NCBI GenBank assembly: GCA_040954595.2
Contig: CM082576.2
Coordinates: 18,848,001-18,912,000 of the forward strand
DNA: 64,000 nucleotides
Direction of reading: 5' to 3'
DNA from: Balanoglossus misakiensis
Taxonomy: Eukaryota > Hemichordata
The notes beneath the pieces were generated by a model. The model did no database searches and was not told the origin of the DNA. It saw only the letters and a program-made list of their open reading frames with translations. A program made the translations under genes and the position numbers. Below are positions 12,421-25,386 of the stretch, piece after piece. Within the stretch, counting starts at the first letter, position 1; each line of letters begins with the position of its first letter.

Positions 12421-14744
12421 TAATGACCCTTGATCTTCTTGGATATGTCTCTTGTTAAAAAGCACAACAGTCATGATTGTGTTCACACGACTTTTATTGC
12501 TGCCAGGACATAACCCAAATATTTTGATAATTTTGGCAATGACCCTTGATCTACTTGGATATGTCTCTTGTTAAAAAGCACAACAGTCATTATTTTGTTC
12601 ACATGAGTTTTATTGCTGACATGACATAACCCAAATATTTTGATAATTTTGGCAATGACCCTTGAACTACTTGGATATGTCTCTTGTTAAAAAGCACAAC
12701 AGACATTATTTTGTTTACGTGACTACTATTGCTGCCAGGACATAACCCAAATATTTTGATAATTTTGGCAATGACCCTTGATCTACTTGGATATGTCTCT
12801 TGTTAAAAAGCACAACAGTCATGATTGTGTTCACACAAGTTTTATTGCTGCCAGGACATAACCCAAATATTTTTTTATAATTTTGGCCATGACCCTTGAT
12901 CTACTTGGATATGTCTCTTGTTAAAAAGCACAACAGTCATGATTTTGTTTACGTGACTACTATTGCTGCCAGGACTTAACCCAAATATTTTGATAATCTT
13001 GGCAATGACCCTTGATCTACTTGGATATGTCTCTTGATAAAAAGCACAACAGTCATGATTGTGTTCACACGAGTTTTATTGATGCCAGGACATAACCCAA
13101 ATATTTTGATAATTTTGGCCATGACCCTTGATCTACTTGGATATGTCTCTTGTTAAAAAGCACAACAGTCATGATTTTGTTTACGTGACTACTATTGCTG
13201 CCAGGACTTAACCCAAATATTTTGATAATTTTGGCAATGACTCTTGATCTACTTGGATATGTCTCTTGTTAAAAAGCACAACAGTCATTATTTTGTTCAC
13301 ATGAGTTTTATTGCTGCCAGGACATAACCCAAATATTTTGATAATTATGGCAATGACCCTTGATCTTCTTGGATATGTCTCTTGTTAAAGAGCACAACAG
13401 TCATGATTTTGTTAACATGAGTTTTATTGCTGCCAGGACATACACCAAATATTTTGATAATTTTGGCAATGACTCTTGATCTACTTGGATATGTCTCTTG
13501 ATAAAAAGCACAACAGTCATGATTGTGTTCACATGAGTTTTATTGCTGCCAGGACATAACCCAAATATTTTGATAATGTTGGTAATGACCCTTGATCTTC
13601 TTGGATATGTCTCTTGTTAAAAAGCACAACAGTCATGATTGTGTTCACACGACTTTTATTGCTGCCAGGACATAACCCAAATATTTTGATAATTTTGGCA
13701 ATGACCCTTGATCTACTTGGATATGTCTCTTGTTAAAAAGCACAACAGTCATTATTTTGTTCACATGAGTTTTATTGCTGACATGACATAACCCAAATAT
13801 TTTGATAATTTTGGCAATGACCCTTGAACTACTTGGATATGTCTCTTGTTAAAAAGCACAACAGACATTATTTTGTTTACGTGACTACTATTGCTGCCAG
13901 GACATAACCCAAATATTTTGATAATTTTGGCAATGACCCTTGATCTACTTGGATATGTCTCTTGTTAAAAAGCACAACAGTCATGATTGTGTTCACACAA
14001 GTTTTATTGCTGCCAGGACATAACCCAAATATTTTTTATAATTTTGGCCATGACCCTTGATCTACTTGGATATGTCTCTTGTTAAAAAGCACAACAGTCA
14101 TGATTTTGTTTACGTGACTACTATTGCTGCCAGGACTTAACCCAAATATTTTGATAATCTTGGCAATGACCCTTGATCTACTTGGATATGTCTCTTGATA
14201 AAAAGCACAACAGTCATGATTGTGTTCACACGAGTTTTATTGATGCCAGGACATAACCCAAATATTTTGATAATTTTGGCCATGACCCTTGATCTACTTG
14301 GATATGTCTCTTGTTAAAAAGCACAACAGTCATGATTTTGTTTACGTGACTACTATTGCTGCCAGGACTTAACCCAAATATTTTGATAATTTTGGCAATG
14401 ACTCTTGATCTACTTGGATATGTCTCTTGTTAAAAAGCACAACAGTCATTATTTTGTTCACATGAGTTTTATTGCTGCCAGGACATAACCCAAATATTTT
14501 GATAATTATGGCAATGACCCTTGATCTTCTTGGATATGTCTCTTGTTAAAGAGCACAACAGTCATGATTTTGTTAACATGAGTTTTATTGCTGCCAGGAC
14601 ATACACCAAATATTTTGATAATTTTGGCAATGACTCTTGATCTACTTGGATATGTCTCTTGTTAAAAAGCACAACAGTCATTATTTTGTTCACATGAGTT
14701 TTATTGCTGCCAGGACATAACCTAAATATTTTGATAATTATGGC
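12421..14744 (+). repeat. Sat1 segmental duplication, period 1162 bp
   Basis: Private variants repeat 1162 bp apart: the GATAATGTTGGTAATGACCC variant (TAATGACC at 12421 and 13583) and the TATTGCTGACATGACATAAC variant (12611 and 13773). The period is close to ten monomers (1170) with small indels in the T-run. It is a local duplication within the array, distinct from the 1114-bp higher-order repeat further right. Confidence 0.85.
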
Positions 14745-15949
14745 AATGACCCTTGAACTACTTGGATATGTCTCTTGATAAAAAGCCCAACAGTCATTAT
14801 TTTGTTCATACGAGTTTTATTGCTGCCATGACATAACCCAAAAATTTTGATAATTTTGGCAATGACCCTTGAACTACTTGGATATGTCTCTTGTTAAAAA
14901 GCACAACAGTCATTATTTTGTTCACATGAGTTTTATTGCTGCCAGGACATAACACAAATATTTTGATAATTTTGGCAATGACCCTTGATCTACTTGGATA
15001 TGTCTCTTGTTAAAAAGCACAACAAGTCATTATTGTGTTCACATGAGTTTTATTGCTGCCAGGACATAACCAAAATATTTTGATAATTTTGGCAATGACC
15101 CTTGATCTACTTGGATATGTCTCTTGTTAAAAAGCACAACAGTCATGATTTTGTTTACGTGACTACTATTGCTGCCAGGACATAACCCAAATATTTTGAT
15201 AATTTTGGCAATGACCCTTGATCTACTTGGATATGTCTCTTGTTAAAAAGCACAACAGTCATGATTGTGTTCACACGAGTTTTATTGCTGCCAGGACATA
15301 ACCCAAATATTTTGATAATTTTGGCAATGACCCTTGATCTACTTGGATATGTCTCTTGATAAAAAGCACAACAGTCATGATTGTGTTCACATGAGTTTTA
15401 TTGCTGCCAGGACATAACCCAAATATTTTGATAATTTTGGTAATGACCCTTGATCTTCTTGGATATGTCTCTTGTTAAAAAGCACAACAGTCATGATTGT
15501 GTTCACACGAGTTTGATTGCTGCCAGGACATAACCCAAATATTTTGATAATTTTGGCAATGACCCTTGATCTACTTGGATATGTCTCTTGTTAAAAAGCA
15601 CAACAGTCATTATTTTGTTCACATGAGTTTTATTGCTGCCAGGACATAACCTAAATATTTTGATAATTATGGCAATGACCCTTGAACTACTTGGATATGT
15701 CTCTTGATAAAAAGCCCAACAGTCATTATTTTGTTCATACGAGTTTTATTGCTGCCATGACATAACCCAAAAATTTTGATAATTTTGGCAATGACCCTTG
15801 AACTACTTGGATATGTCTCTTGTTAAAAAGCACAACAGTCATTATTTTGTTCACATGAGTTTTATTGCTGCCAGGACATAACACAAATATTTTGATAATT
15901 TTGGCAATGACCCTTGATCTACTTGGATATGTCTCTTGTTAAAAAGCAC

Positions 15950-18900
15950 AACAAGTCATTATTGTGTTCACATGAGTTTTATTGCTGCCAGGACATAACC
16001 AAAATATTTTGATAATTTTGGCAATGACCCTTGATCTACTTGGATATGTCTCTTGTTAAAAAGCACAACAGTCATGATTTTGTTTACGTGACTACTATTG
16101 CTGCCAGGACATAACCCAAATATTTTGATAATTTTGGCAATGACCCTTGATCTACTTGGATATGTCTCTTGTTAAAAAGCACAACAGTCATGATTGTGTT
16201 CACACGAGTTTTATTGCTGCCAGGACATAACCCAAATATTTTGATAATTTTGGCAATGACCCTTGATCTACTTGGATATGTCTCTTGATAAAAAGCACAA
16301 CAGTCATGATTGTGTTCACATGAGTTTTATTGCTGCCAGGACATAACCCAAATATTTTGATAATTTTGGTAATGACCCTTGATCTTCTTGGATATGTCTC
16401 TTGTTAAAAAGCACAACAGTCATGATTGTGTTCACACGAGTTTGATTGCTGCCAGGACATAACCCAAATATTTTGATAATTTTGGCAATGACCCTTGATC
16501 TACTTGGATATGTCTCTTGTTAAAAAGCACATCTGTCATGATTTTGTTAACATGAATTTTATTGCTGCCAGGACATATACCAAATATTTTGATAATTTTG
16601 GCAATGACTCTTGATCTACATGAGTTTTATTGCTGACATGCCATAACCCAAATATTTTGATAATTTTGGCAATGACCCTTGATCTACTTGGATATGTCTC
16701 TTGTTAAAAAGCACAACAGTCATGATTGTGTTCACACAAGTTTTATTGCTGCCAGGACATAACCCAAATATTTTTTATAATTTTGGCCATGACCCTTGAT
16801 CTACTTGGATATGACTCTTGTTAAAAAGCACAACAGTCATGATTTTGTTCACACGAGTTTTATTGCTGCCATGACATAACCCAAATATTTTGATAATTTT
16901 GGCAATGACCCTTGAACTACTTGGATATGTCTCTTGTTAAAAAGCACAACAGTCATTATTTTGTTCACATGAGTTTTATTGCTGCCAGGACATAACACAA
17001 ATATTTTGATAATTTTGGCAATGACCCTTGATCTACTTGGATATGTCTCTTGTTAAAAAGCACAACAAGTCATTATTGTGTTCACATGAGTTTTATTGCT
17101 GCCAGGACATAACCAAAATATTTTGATAATTTTGGCAATGACCCTTGATCTACTTGGATATGTCTCTTGTTAAAAAGCACAACAGTCATGATTTTGTTTA
17201 CGTGACTACTATTGCTGCCAGGACATAACCCAAATATTTTGATAATTTTGGCAATGACCCTTGATCTACTTGGATATGTCTCTTGTTAAAAAGCACAACA
17301 GTCATGATTGTGTTCACACGAGTTTTATTGCTGCCAGGACATAACCCAAATATTTTGATAATTTTGGCAATGACCCTTGATCTACTTGGATATGTCTCTT
17401 GATAAAAAGCACAACAGTCATGATTGTGTTCACATGAGTTTTATTGCTGCCAGGACATAACCCAAATATTTTGATAATTTTGGTAATGACCCTTGATCTT
17501 CTTGGATATGTCTCTTGTTAAAAAGCACAACAGTCATGATTGTGTTCACACGAGTTTGATTGCTGCCAGGACATAACCCAAATATTTTGATAATTTTGGC
17601 AATGACCCTTGATCTACTTGGATATGTCTCTTGTTAAAAAGCACATCTGTCATGATTTTGTTAACATGAATTTTATTGCTGCCAGGACATATACCAAATA
17701 TTTTGATAATTTTGGCAATGACTCTTGATCTACATGAGTTTTATTGCTGACATGCCATAACCCAAATATTTTGATAATTTTGGCAATGACCCTTGATCTA
17801 CTTGGATATGTCTCTTGTTAAAAAGCACAACAGTCATGATTGTGTTCACACAAGTTTTATTGCTGCCAGGACATAACCCAAATATTTTTTATAATTTTGG
17901 CCATGACCCTTGATCTACTTGGATATGACTCTTGTTAAAAAGCACAACAGTCATGATTTTGTTCACACGAGTTTTATTGCTGCCATGACATAACCCAAAT
18001 ATTTTGATAATTTTGGCAATGACCCTTGAACTACTTGGATATGTCTCTTGTTAAAAAGCACAACAGTCATTATTTTGTTCACATGAGTTTTATTGCTGCC
18101 AGGACATAACACAAATATTTTGATAATTTTGGCAATGACCCTTGATCTACTTGGATATGTCTCTTGTTAAAAAGCACAACAAGTCATTATTGTGTTCACA
18201 TGAGTTTTATTGCTGCCAGGACATAACCAAAATATTTTGATAATTTTGGCAATGACCCTTGATCTACTTGGATATGTCTCTTGTTAAAAAGCACAACAGT
18301 CATGATTTTGTTTACGTGACTACTATTGCTGCAAGGACATAACCCAAATATTTTGATAATTTTGGCAATGACCCTTGATCTACTTGGATATGTCTCTTGT
18401 TAAAAAGCACAACAGTCATGATTGTGTTCACACGAGTTTTATTGCTGCCAGGACATAACCCAAATATTTTGATAATTTTGGCAATGACCCTTGATCTACT
18501 TGGATATGTCTCTTGATAAAAAGCACAACAGTCATGATTGTGTTCACATGAGTTTTATTGCTGCCAGGACATAACCCAAATATTTTGATAATTTTGGTAA
18601 TGACCCTTGATCTTCTTGGATATGTCTCTTGTTAAAAAGCACAACAGTCATGATTGTGTTCACACGAGTTTGATTGCTGCCAGGACATAACCCAAATATT
18701 TTGATAATTTTGGCAATGACCCTTGATCTACTTGGATATGTCTCTTGTTAAAAAGCACATCAGTCATGATTTTGTTAACATGAATTTTATTGCTGCCAGG
18801 ACATATACCAAATATTTTGATAATTTTGGCAATGACTCTTGATCTACATGAGTTTTATTGCTGACATGCCATAACCCAAATATTTTGATAATTTTGGCAA

Positions 18901-20405
18901 TGACCCTTGATCTACTTGGATATGTCTCTTGTTAAAAAGCACAACAGTCATGATTGTGTTCACACAAGTTTTATTGCTGCCAGGACAGAACCCAAATATT
19001 TTTTATAATTTTGGCCATGACCCTTGATCTACTTGGATATGTCTCTTGTTAAAAAGCACAACAGTCATGATTTTGTTTACGTGACTACTATTGCTGCCAG
19101 GACTTAACCCAAATATTTTGATAATTTTGGCAATGACCCTTGATCTACTTGGATATGTCTCTTGATAAAAAGCACAACAGTCATGATTGTGCTCACATGC
19201 GTTTTATTGCTGCCAGGACATATACCAAATATTTTGATAATTTTGGCAATGACTCTTGATCTACTTGGATATGTCTCTTGTTAAAAAGCACAACAAGTCA
19301 TTATTGTGTTCACATGAGTTTTATTGCTGCCAGGACATAACCAAAATATTTTGATAATTTTGGCAATGACCCTTGATCTACTTGGATATGTCTCTTGTTA
19401 AAAAGCACAACAGTCATGATTTTGTTTACGTGACTACTATTGCTGCCAGGACATAACCCAAATATTTTGATAATTTTGGAAATGACCCTTGATCTACTTG
19501 GATATGTCTCTTGTTAAAAAGCACAACAGTCATGATTGTGTTCACACGAGTTTTATTGCTGCCAGGACATAACCCAAATATTTTGATAATTTTGGCAATG
19601 ACCCTTGATCTACTTGGATATGTCTCTTGATAAAAAGCACAACAGTCATGATTGTGTTCACATGAATTTTATTGCTGCCAGGACATAACCCAAATATTTT
19701 GATAATTTTGGTAATGACCCTTGATCTTCTTGGATATGTCTCTTGTTAAAAAGCACAACAGTCATGATTGTGTTCACACGAGTTTGATTGCTGCCAGGAC
19801 ATAACCCAAATATTTTGATAATTTTGGCAATGACCCTTGATCTACTTGGATATGTCTCTTGTTAAAAAGCACATCAGTCATGATTTTGTTAACATGAATT
19901 TTATTGCTGCCAGGACATATACCAAATATTTTGATAATTTTGGCAATGACTCTTGATCTACATGAGTTTTATTGCTGACATGCCATAACCCAAATATTTT
20001 GATAATTTTGGCAATGACCCTTGATCTACTTGGATATGTCTCTTGTTAAAAAGCACAACAGTCATGATTGTGTTCACACAAGTTTTATTGCTGCCAGGAC
20101 ATAACCCAAATATTTTTTATAATTTTGGCCATGACCCTTGATCTACTTGGATATGTCTCTTGTTAAAAAGCACAACAGTCATGATTTTGTTTACGTGACT
20201 ACTATTGCTGCCAGGACTTAACCCAAATATTTTGATAATCTTGGCAATGACCCTTGATCTACTTGGATATGTCTCTTGATAAAAAGCACAACAGTCATGA
20301 TTGTGTTCACATGCGTTTTATTGCTGCCAGGACATATACCAAATATTTTGATAATTTTGGCAATGACTCTTGATCTACTTGGAGATGTCTCTTGTTAAAA
20401 AGCAC
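15950..20405 (+). repeat. Sat1 higher-order repeat, period 1114 bp
   Basis: The private variant AACAAGTCATTATTGTG lies at 15950, 17064, 18178 and 19292, spaced exactly 1114 bp apart three times. A second independent marker, a shortened monomer reading GATCTACATGAGTTTTATTG, lies at 16617, 17731, 18845 and 19959, again exactly 1114 apart. The period equals nine full monomers (1053) plus one truncated monomer of about 61 bp. Older copies of the same markers occur at 15021 (AACAAGTCAT) and at 9978, 12019, 21535 and 22184 (short monomer). Confidence 0.93.
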
Positions 20406-23400
20406 AACAGTCATTATTTTGTTCACATGAGTTTTATTGCTGCCAGGACATAACCCAAATATTTTGATAATTATGGCAATGACCCGTGATCTTCTTTGAT
20501 ATGTCTCTTGTTAAAGAGCACAACAGTCATGATTGTGTTCACACGAGTTTTATTGCTGTCAGGACATAACCCAAATATTTTGATAATTTTGGCAATGACC
20601 CTTGATCTACTTGGATATGTCTCTTGTTAAAAAGCACATCAGTCTTGATTTTGTTAACATGAGTTTTATTGCTGCCAGGACATACACCAAATATTTTGAT
20701 AATTTTGGCAATGACTCTTGATCTACTTGGATATGTCTCTTGTTAAAAAGCACAACAGTCATTATTTTGTTCACATGAGTTTTATTGCTGCCAGGACATA
20801 ACCTAAATATTTTGATAATTATGGCAATGACCCTTGAACTACTTGGATATGTCTCTTGATAAAAAGCACAACAGTCATGATTTTGTTTACGTGACTACTA
20901 TTGCTGCCAGGACATAACCCAAATATTTTGATATTATGGCAATGACCCTTGATCTACTTGGATATGTCTCTTGATAAAAAGCACAACAGTCATGATTGTG
21001 TTCACATGAGTTTTATTGCTGCCAGGACATAACCCAAATATTTTGATAATTTTGGTAATGACCCTTGATCTTCGCGGATATGTCTCTTGTTAAAAAGCAC
21101 AACAGTCATGATTGTGCTCACATGAGTTTTATTGCTGCCAGGACATATACCAAATATTTTGATAATTTTGGCAATGACTCTTGATCTACTTGGATATGTC
21201 TCTTGTTAAAAAGCACAACAGTCATTATTTTGTTCACATGAGTTTTATTGCTGCCAGGACATAACCCAAATATTTTGATAATTTTGGCAATGACCCTTGA
21301 TCTTCTTTGATATGTCTCTTGTTAAAGAGCACAACAGTCATGATTGTGTTCACACGAATTTTATTGCTGTCAGGACATAACCCAAATATTTTGATAATTT
21401 TGGCAATGACCCTTGATCTTCTTTGATATGTCTCTTGTTAAAAAGCACATCAGTCATGATTTTGTTAACATGAATTTTATTGCTGCCAGGACATATACCA
21501 AATATTTTGATAATTTTGGCAATGACTCTTGATCTACATGAGTTTTATTGCTGACATGACATAACCCAAATATTTTGATAATTTTGGAAATGACCCTTGA
21601 TCTACTTGGATATGTCTCTTGTTAAAAAGCACAACAGTCATGATTGTGTTCACACAAGTTTTATTGCTGCCAGGACATAACCCAAATATTTTTTATAATT
21701 TTGGCCATGACCCTTGATCTACTTGGATATGTCTCTTGTTAAAAAGCACAACAGTCATGATTTTGTTTACGTGACTACTATTGCTGCCAGGACTTAACCC
21801 AAATATTTTGATAATTTTGGCAATGACCCTTGATCTACTTGGATATGTCTCTTGATAAAAAGCACAACAGTCATGATTGTGTTCACATGAGTTTTATTGC
21901 TGCCAGGACATAACCCAAATATTTTGATAATTTTGGTAATGACCCTTGATCTTCTTGGATATGTCTCTTGTTAAAAAGCACAACAGTCATGATTGTGTTC
22001 ACACGACTTTTATTGCTGCCAGGACATAACTCAAATATTTTGATAATTTTGGCAATGACCCTTGATCTACTTGGATATGTCTCTTGTTAAAAAGCACATC
22101 AGTCATGATTTTGTTAACATGAATTTTATTGCTGCCAGGACATATACCAAATATTTTGATAATTTTGGCAATGACTCTTGATCTACATGAGTTTTATTGC
22201 TGACATGACATAACCCAAATATTTTGATAATTTTGGAAATGACCCTTGATCTACTTGGATATGTCTCTTGTTAAAAAGCACAACAGTCATGATTGTGTTC
22301 ACACAAGTTTTATTGCTGCCAGGACATAACCCAAATATTTTTAAAATTTTGGCCATGACCCTTGATCTACTTGGATATGTCTCTTGTTAAAAAGCACAAC
22401 AGTCATGATTTTGTTTACGTGACTACTATTGCTGCCAGGACTTAACCCAAATATTTTGATAATCTTGGCAATGACCCTTGATCTACTTGGATATGTCTGT
22501 TGATAAAAAGCACAACAGTCATGATTGTGTTCACACGAGTTTTATTGCTGCCAGGACATAACCCAAATATTTAGATAATTTTGGCCATGACCCTTGATCT
22601 ACTTGGATATGTCTCTTGTTAAAAAGCACAACAGTCATGATTTTGTTTACGTGACTACTATTGCTGCCAGGACTTAACCCAAATATTTTGATAATTTTGG
22701 CAATGACCCTTGATCTACTTGGATATGTCTCTTGATAAAAAGCACAACAGTCATGATTGTGCTCACATGAGTTTTATTGCTGCCAGGACATATACCAAAT
22801 ATTTTGATAATTTTGGCAATGACTCTTGATCTACTTGGATATGTCTCTTGTTAAAAAGCACAACAGTCATTATTTTGTTCACATGAGTTTTATTGCTGCC
22901 AGGACATAACCCAAATATTTTGATAATTTTGGCAATGACCCTTGATCTTCTTTGATATGTCTCTTGTTAAAGAGCACAACAGTCATGATTGTGTTCACAC
23001 GAATTTTATTGCTGTCAGGACATAACCCAAATATTTTGATAATTTTGGCAATGACCCTTGATCTACTTGGATATGTCTCTTGTTAAAAAGCACATCAGTC
23101 ATGATTTTGTTAACATGAGTTTTATTGCTGCCAGGACATACACCAAATATTTTGATAATTTTGGCAATGACTCTTGATCTACTTGGATATGTCTCTTGTT
23201 AAAAAGCACAACAGTCATTATTTTGTTCACATGAGTTTTATTGCTGCCAGGACATAACCTAAATATTTTGATAATTATGGCAATGACCCTTGAACTACTT
23301 GGATATGTCTCTTGATAAAAAGCCCAACAGTCATTATTTTGTTCACATGAGTTTTATTGCTGCCATGACATAACCCAAATATTTTGATAATTTTGGCAAT

Positions 23401-25386
23401 GACCCTTGAACTACTTGGATATGTCTCTTGTTAAAAAGCACAACAGTCATTATTTTGTTCACATGAGTTTTATTGCTGCCAGGACATAACCAAAATATTT
23501 TGATAATTTTGGCAATGACCCTTGATCTACTTGGATATGTCTCTTGTTAAAAAGCACATCAGTCATGATTTTGTTAACATGAGTTTTATTGCTGCCAGGA
23601 CATACACCAAATATTTTGATAATTTTGGCAATGACTCTTGATCTACTTGGATATGTCTCTTGTTAAAAAGCACAACAGTCATTATTTTGTTCACATGAGT
23701 TTTATTGCTGCCAGGACATAACCTAAATATTTTGATAATTTTGGAAATGACCCTTGATCTACTTGGATATGTCTCTTGTTAAAAAGCACAACAGTCATGA
23801 ATGTGTTCACACAAGTTTTATTGCTGCCAGGACATAACCCAAATATTTTTTATAATTTTGGCCATGACCCTTGATCTACTTGGATATGTCTCTTGTTAAA
23901 AAGCACAACAGTCATGATTTTGTTTACGTGACTACTATTGCTGCCAGGACTTAACCCAAATATTTTGATAATCTTGGCAATGACCCTTGATCTACTTGGA
24001 TATGTCTCTTGATAAAAAGCACAACAGTCATGATTGTGTTCACACGAGTTTTATTGCTGCCAGGACATAACCCACATATTTAGATAATTTTGGCCATGAC
24101 CCTTGATCTACTTGGATATGTCTCTTGTTAAAAAGCACAACAGTCATGATTTTGTTTACGTGACTACTATTGCTGCCAGGACTTAACCCAAATATTTTGA
24201 TAATTTTGGCAATGACCCTTGATCTACTTGGATATGTCTCTTGATAAAAAGCACAACAGTCATGATTGTGTTCACACGAGTTTTATTGCTGCCAGGACAT
24301 AACCCAAATATTTAGATAATTTTGGCCATGACCCTTGATCTACTTGGATATGTCTCTTGTTAAAAAGCACAACAGTCATTATTTTGTTCACATGAGTTTT
24401 ATTGCTGCCAGGACATAACCCAAATATTTTGATAATTATGGCAATGACCCTTGATCTTCTTTGATATGTCTCTTGTTAAAGAGCACAACAGTCATGATTG
24501 TGTTCACACGAGTTTTATTGCTGCCAGGACATAACCCAAATATTTTGATAATTTTGGCAATGACCCTTGATCTACTTGGATATGTCTCTTGTTAAAAAGC
24601 ACATCAGTCATGATTTTGTTAACATGAGTTTTATTGCTGCCAGGACATACACCAAATATTTTGATAATTTTGGCAATGACTCTTGATCTACTTGGATATG
24701 TCTCTTGTTAAAAAGCACAACAGTCATTATTTTGTTCACATGAGTTTTATTGCTGCCAGGACATAACCTAAATATTTTGATAATTTTGGAAATGACCCTT
24801 GATCTACTTGGATATGTCTCTTGTTAAAAAGCACAACAGTCATGATTGTGTTCACACAAGTTTTATTGCTGCCAGGACATAACCCAAATATTTTTTATAA
24901 TTTTGGCCATGACCCTTGATCTACTTGGATATGTCTCTTGTTAAAAAGCACAACAGTCATGATTTTGTTTACGTGACTACTATTGCTGCCAGGACTTAAC
25001 CCAAATATTTTGATAATCTTGGCAATGACCCTTGATCTACTTGGATATGTCTCTTGTTAAAAAGCACAACAGTCATTATTTTGTTCACATGAGTTTTATT
25101 GCTGCCAGGACATAACCTAAATATTTTGATAATTTTGGCAATGACCCTTGATCTACTTGGATATGTCTCTTGTTAAAAGCACAACAGTCGTGATTTGTTC
25201 ACACAAGTACTACTGCTGCCAGGGCATAACCCAAATATTTTGATAATTTTTGCAATGACCCTTGATGTACTTGGGTATGTCTCTTGTCAAAAAGCACAGC
25301 AGTCATGATTTTGTTCACATGAGTTTTATTGCTGCCAGGACATAACCCAAATATTTTGATAATTTTGGCAATGACCCTTGATCTAC

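Larger units (their letters stand above)
5107..25386 (+). repeat. Sat1: 117-bp satellite array, about 170 monomers
   Basis: The consensus monomer runs from CTTGGATATGTCTCTTGTTA through AGCACAACAGTCATGATT, a variable TGTGTTCACACGAGTTTTATT or TTTGTTTACGTGACTACTATT block, TGCTGCCAGGACATAACCC, TATTTTGATAATTTTGGC, to ATGACCCTTGATCTA. Counting one unit gives 117 bp, and successive TTGGATATG starts (5224, 5341) confirm it. Monomers fall into recurring subtypes defined by the variable block and by CATTATT versus CATGATT, arranged in higher-order order in the right half. There is no sustained reading frame. The direct repeats have no unique spacers, so this is not CRISPR. Confidence 0.97.

Noticed and set aside
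5107-25386. CRISPR-like array of direct repeats
   Set aside because: Monomers are head-to-tail with no unique spacers, and the sequence context is eukaryotic. It is a satellite.
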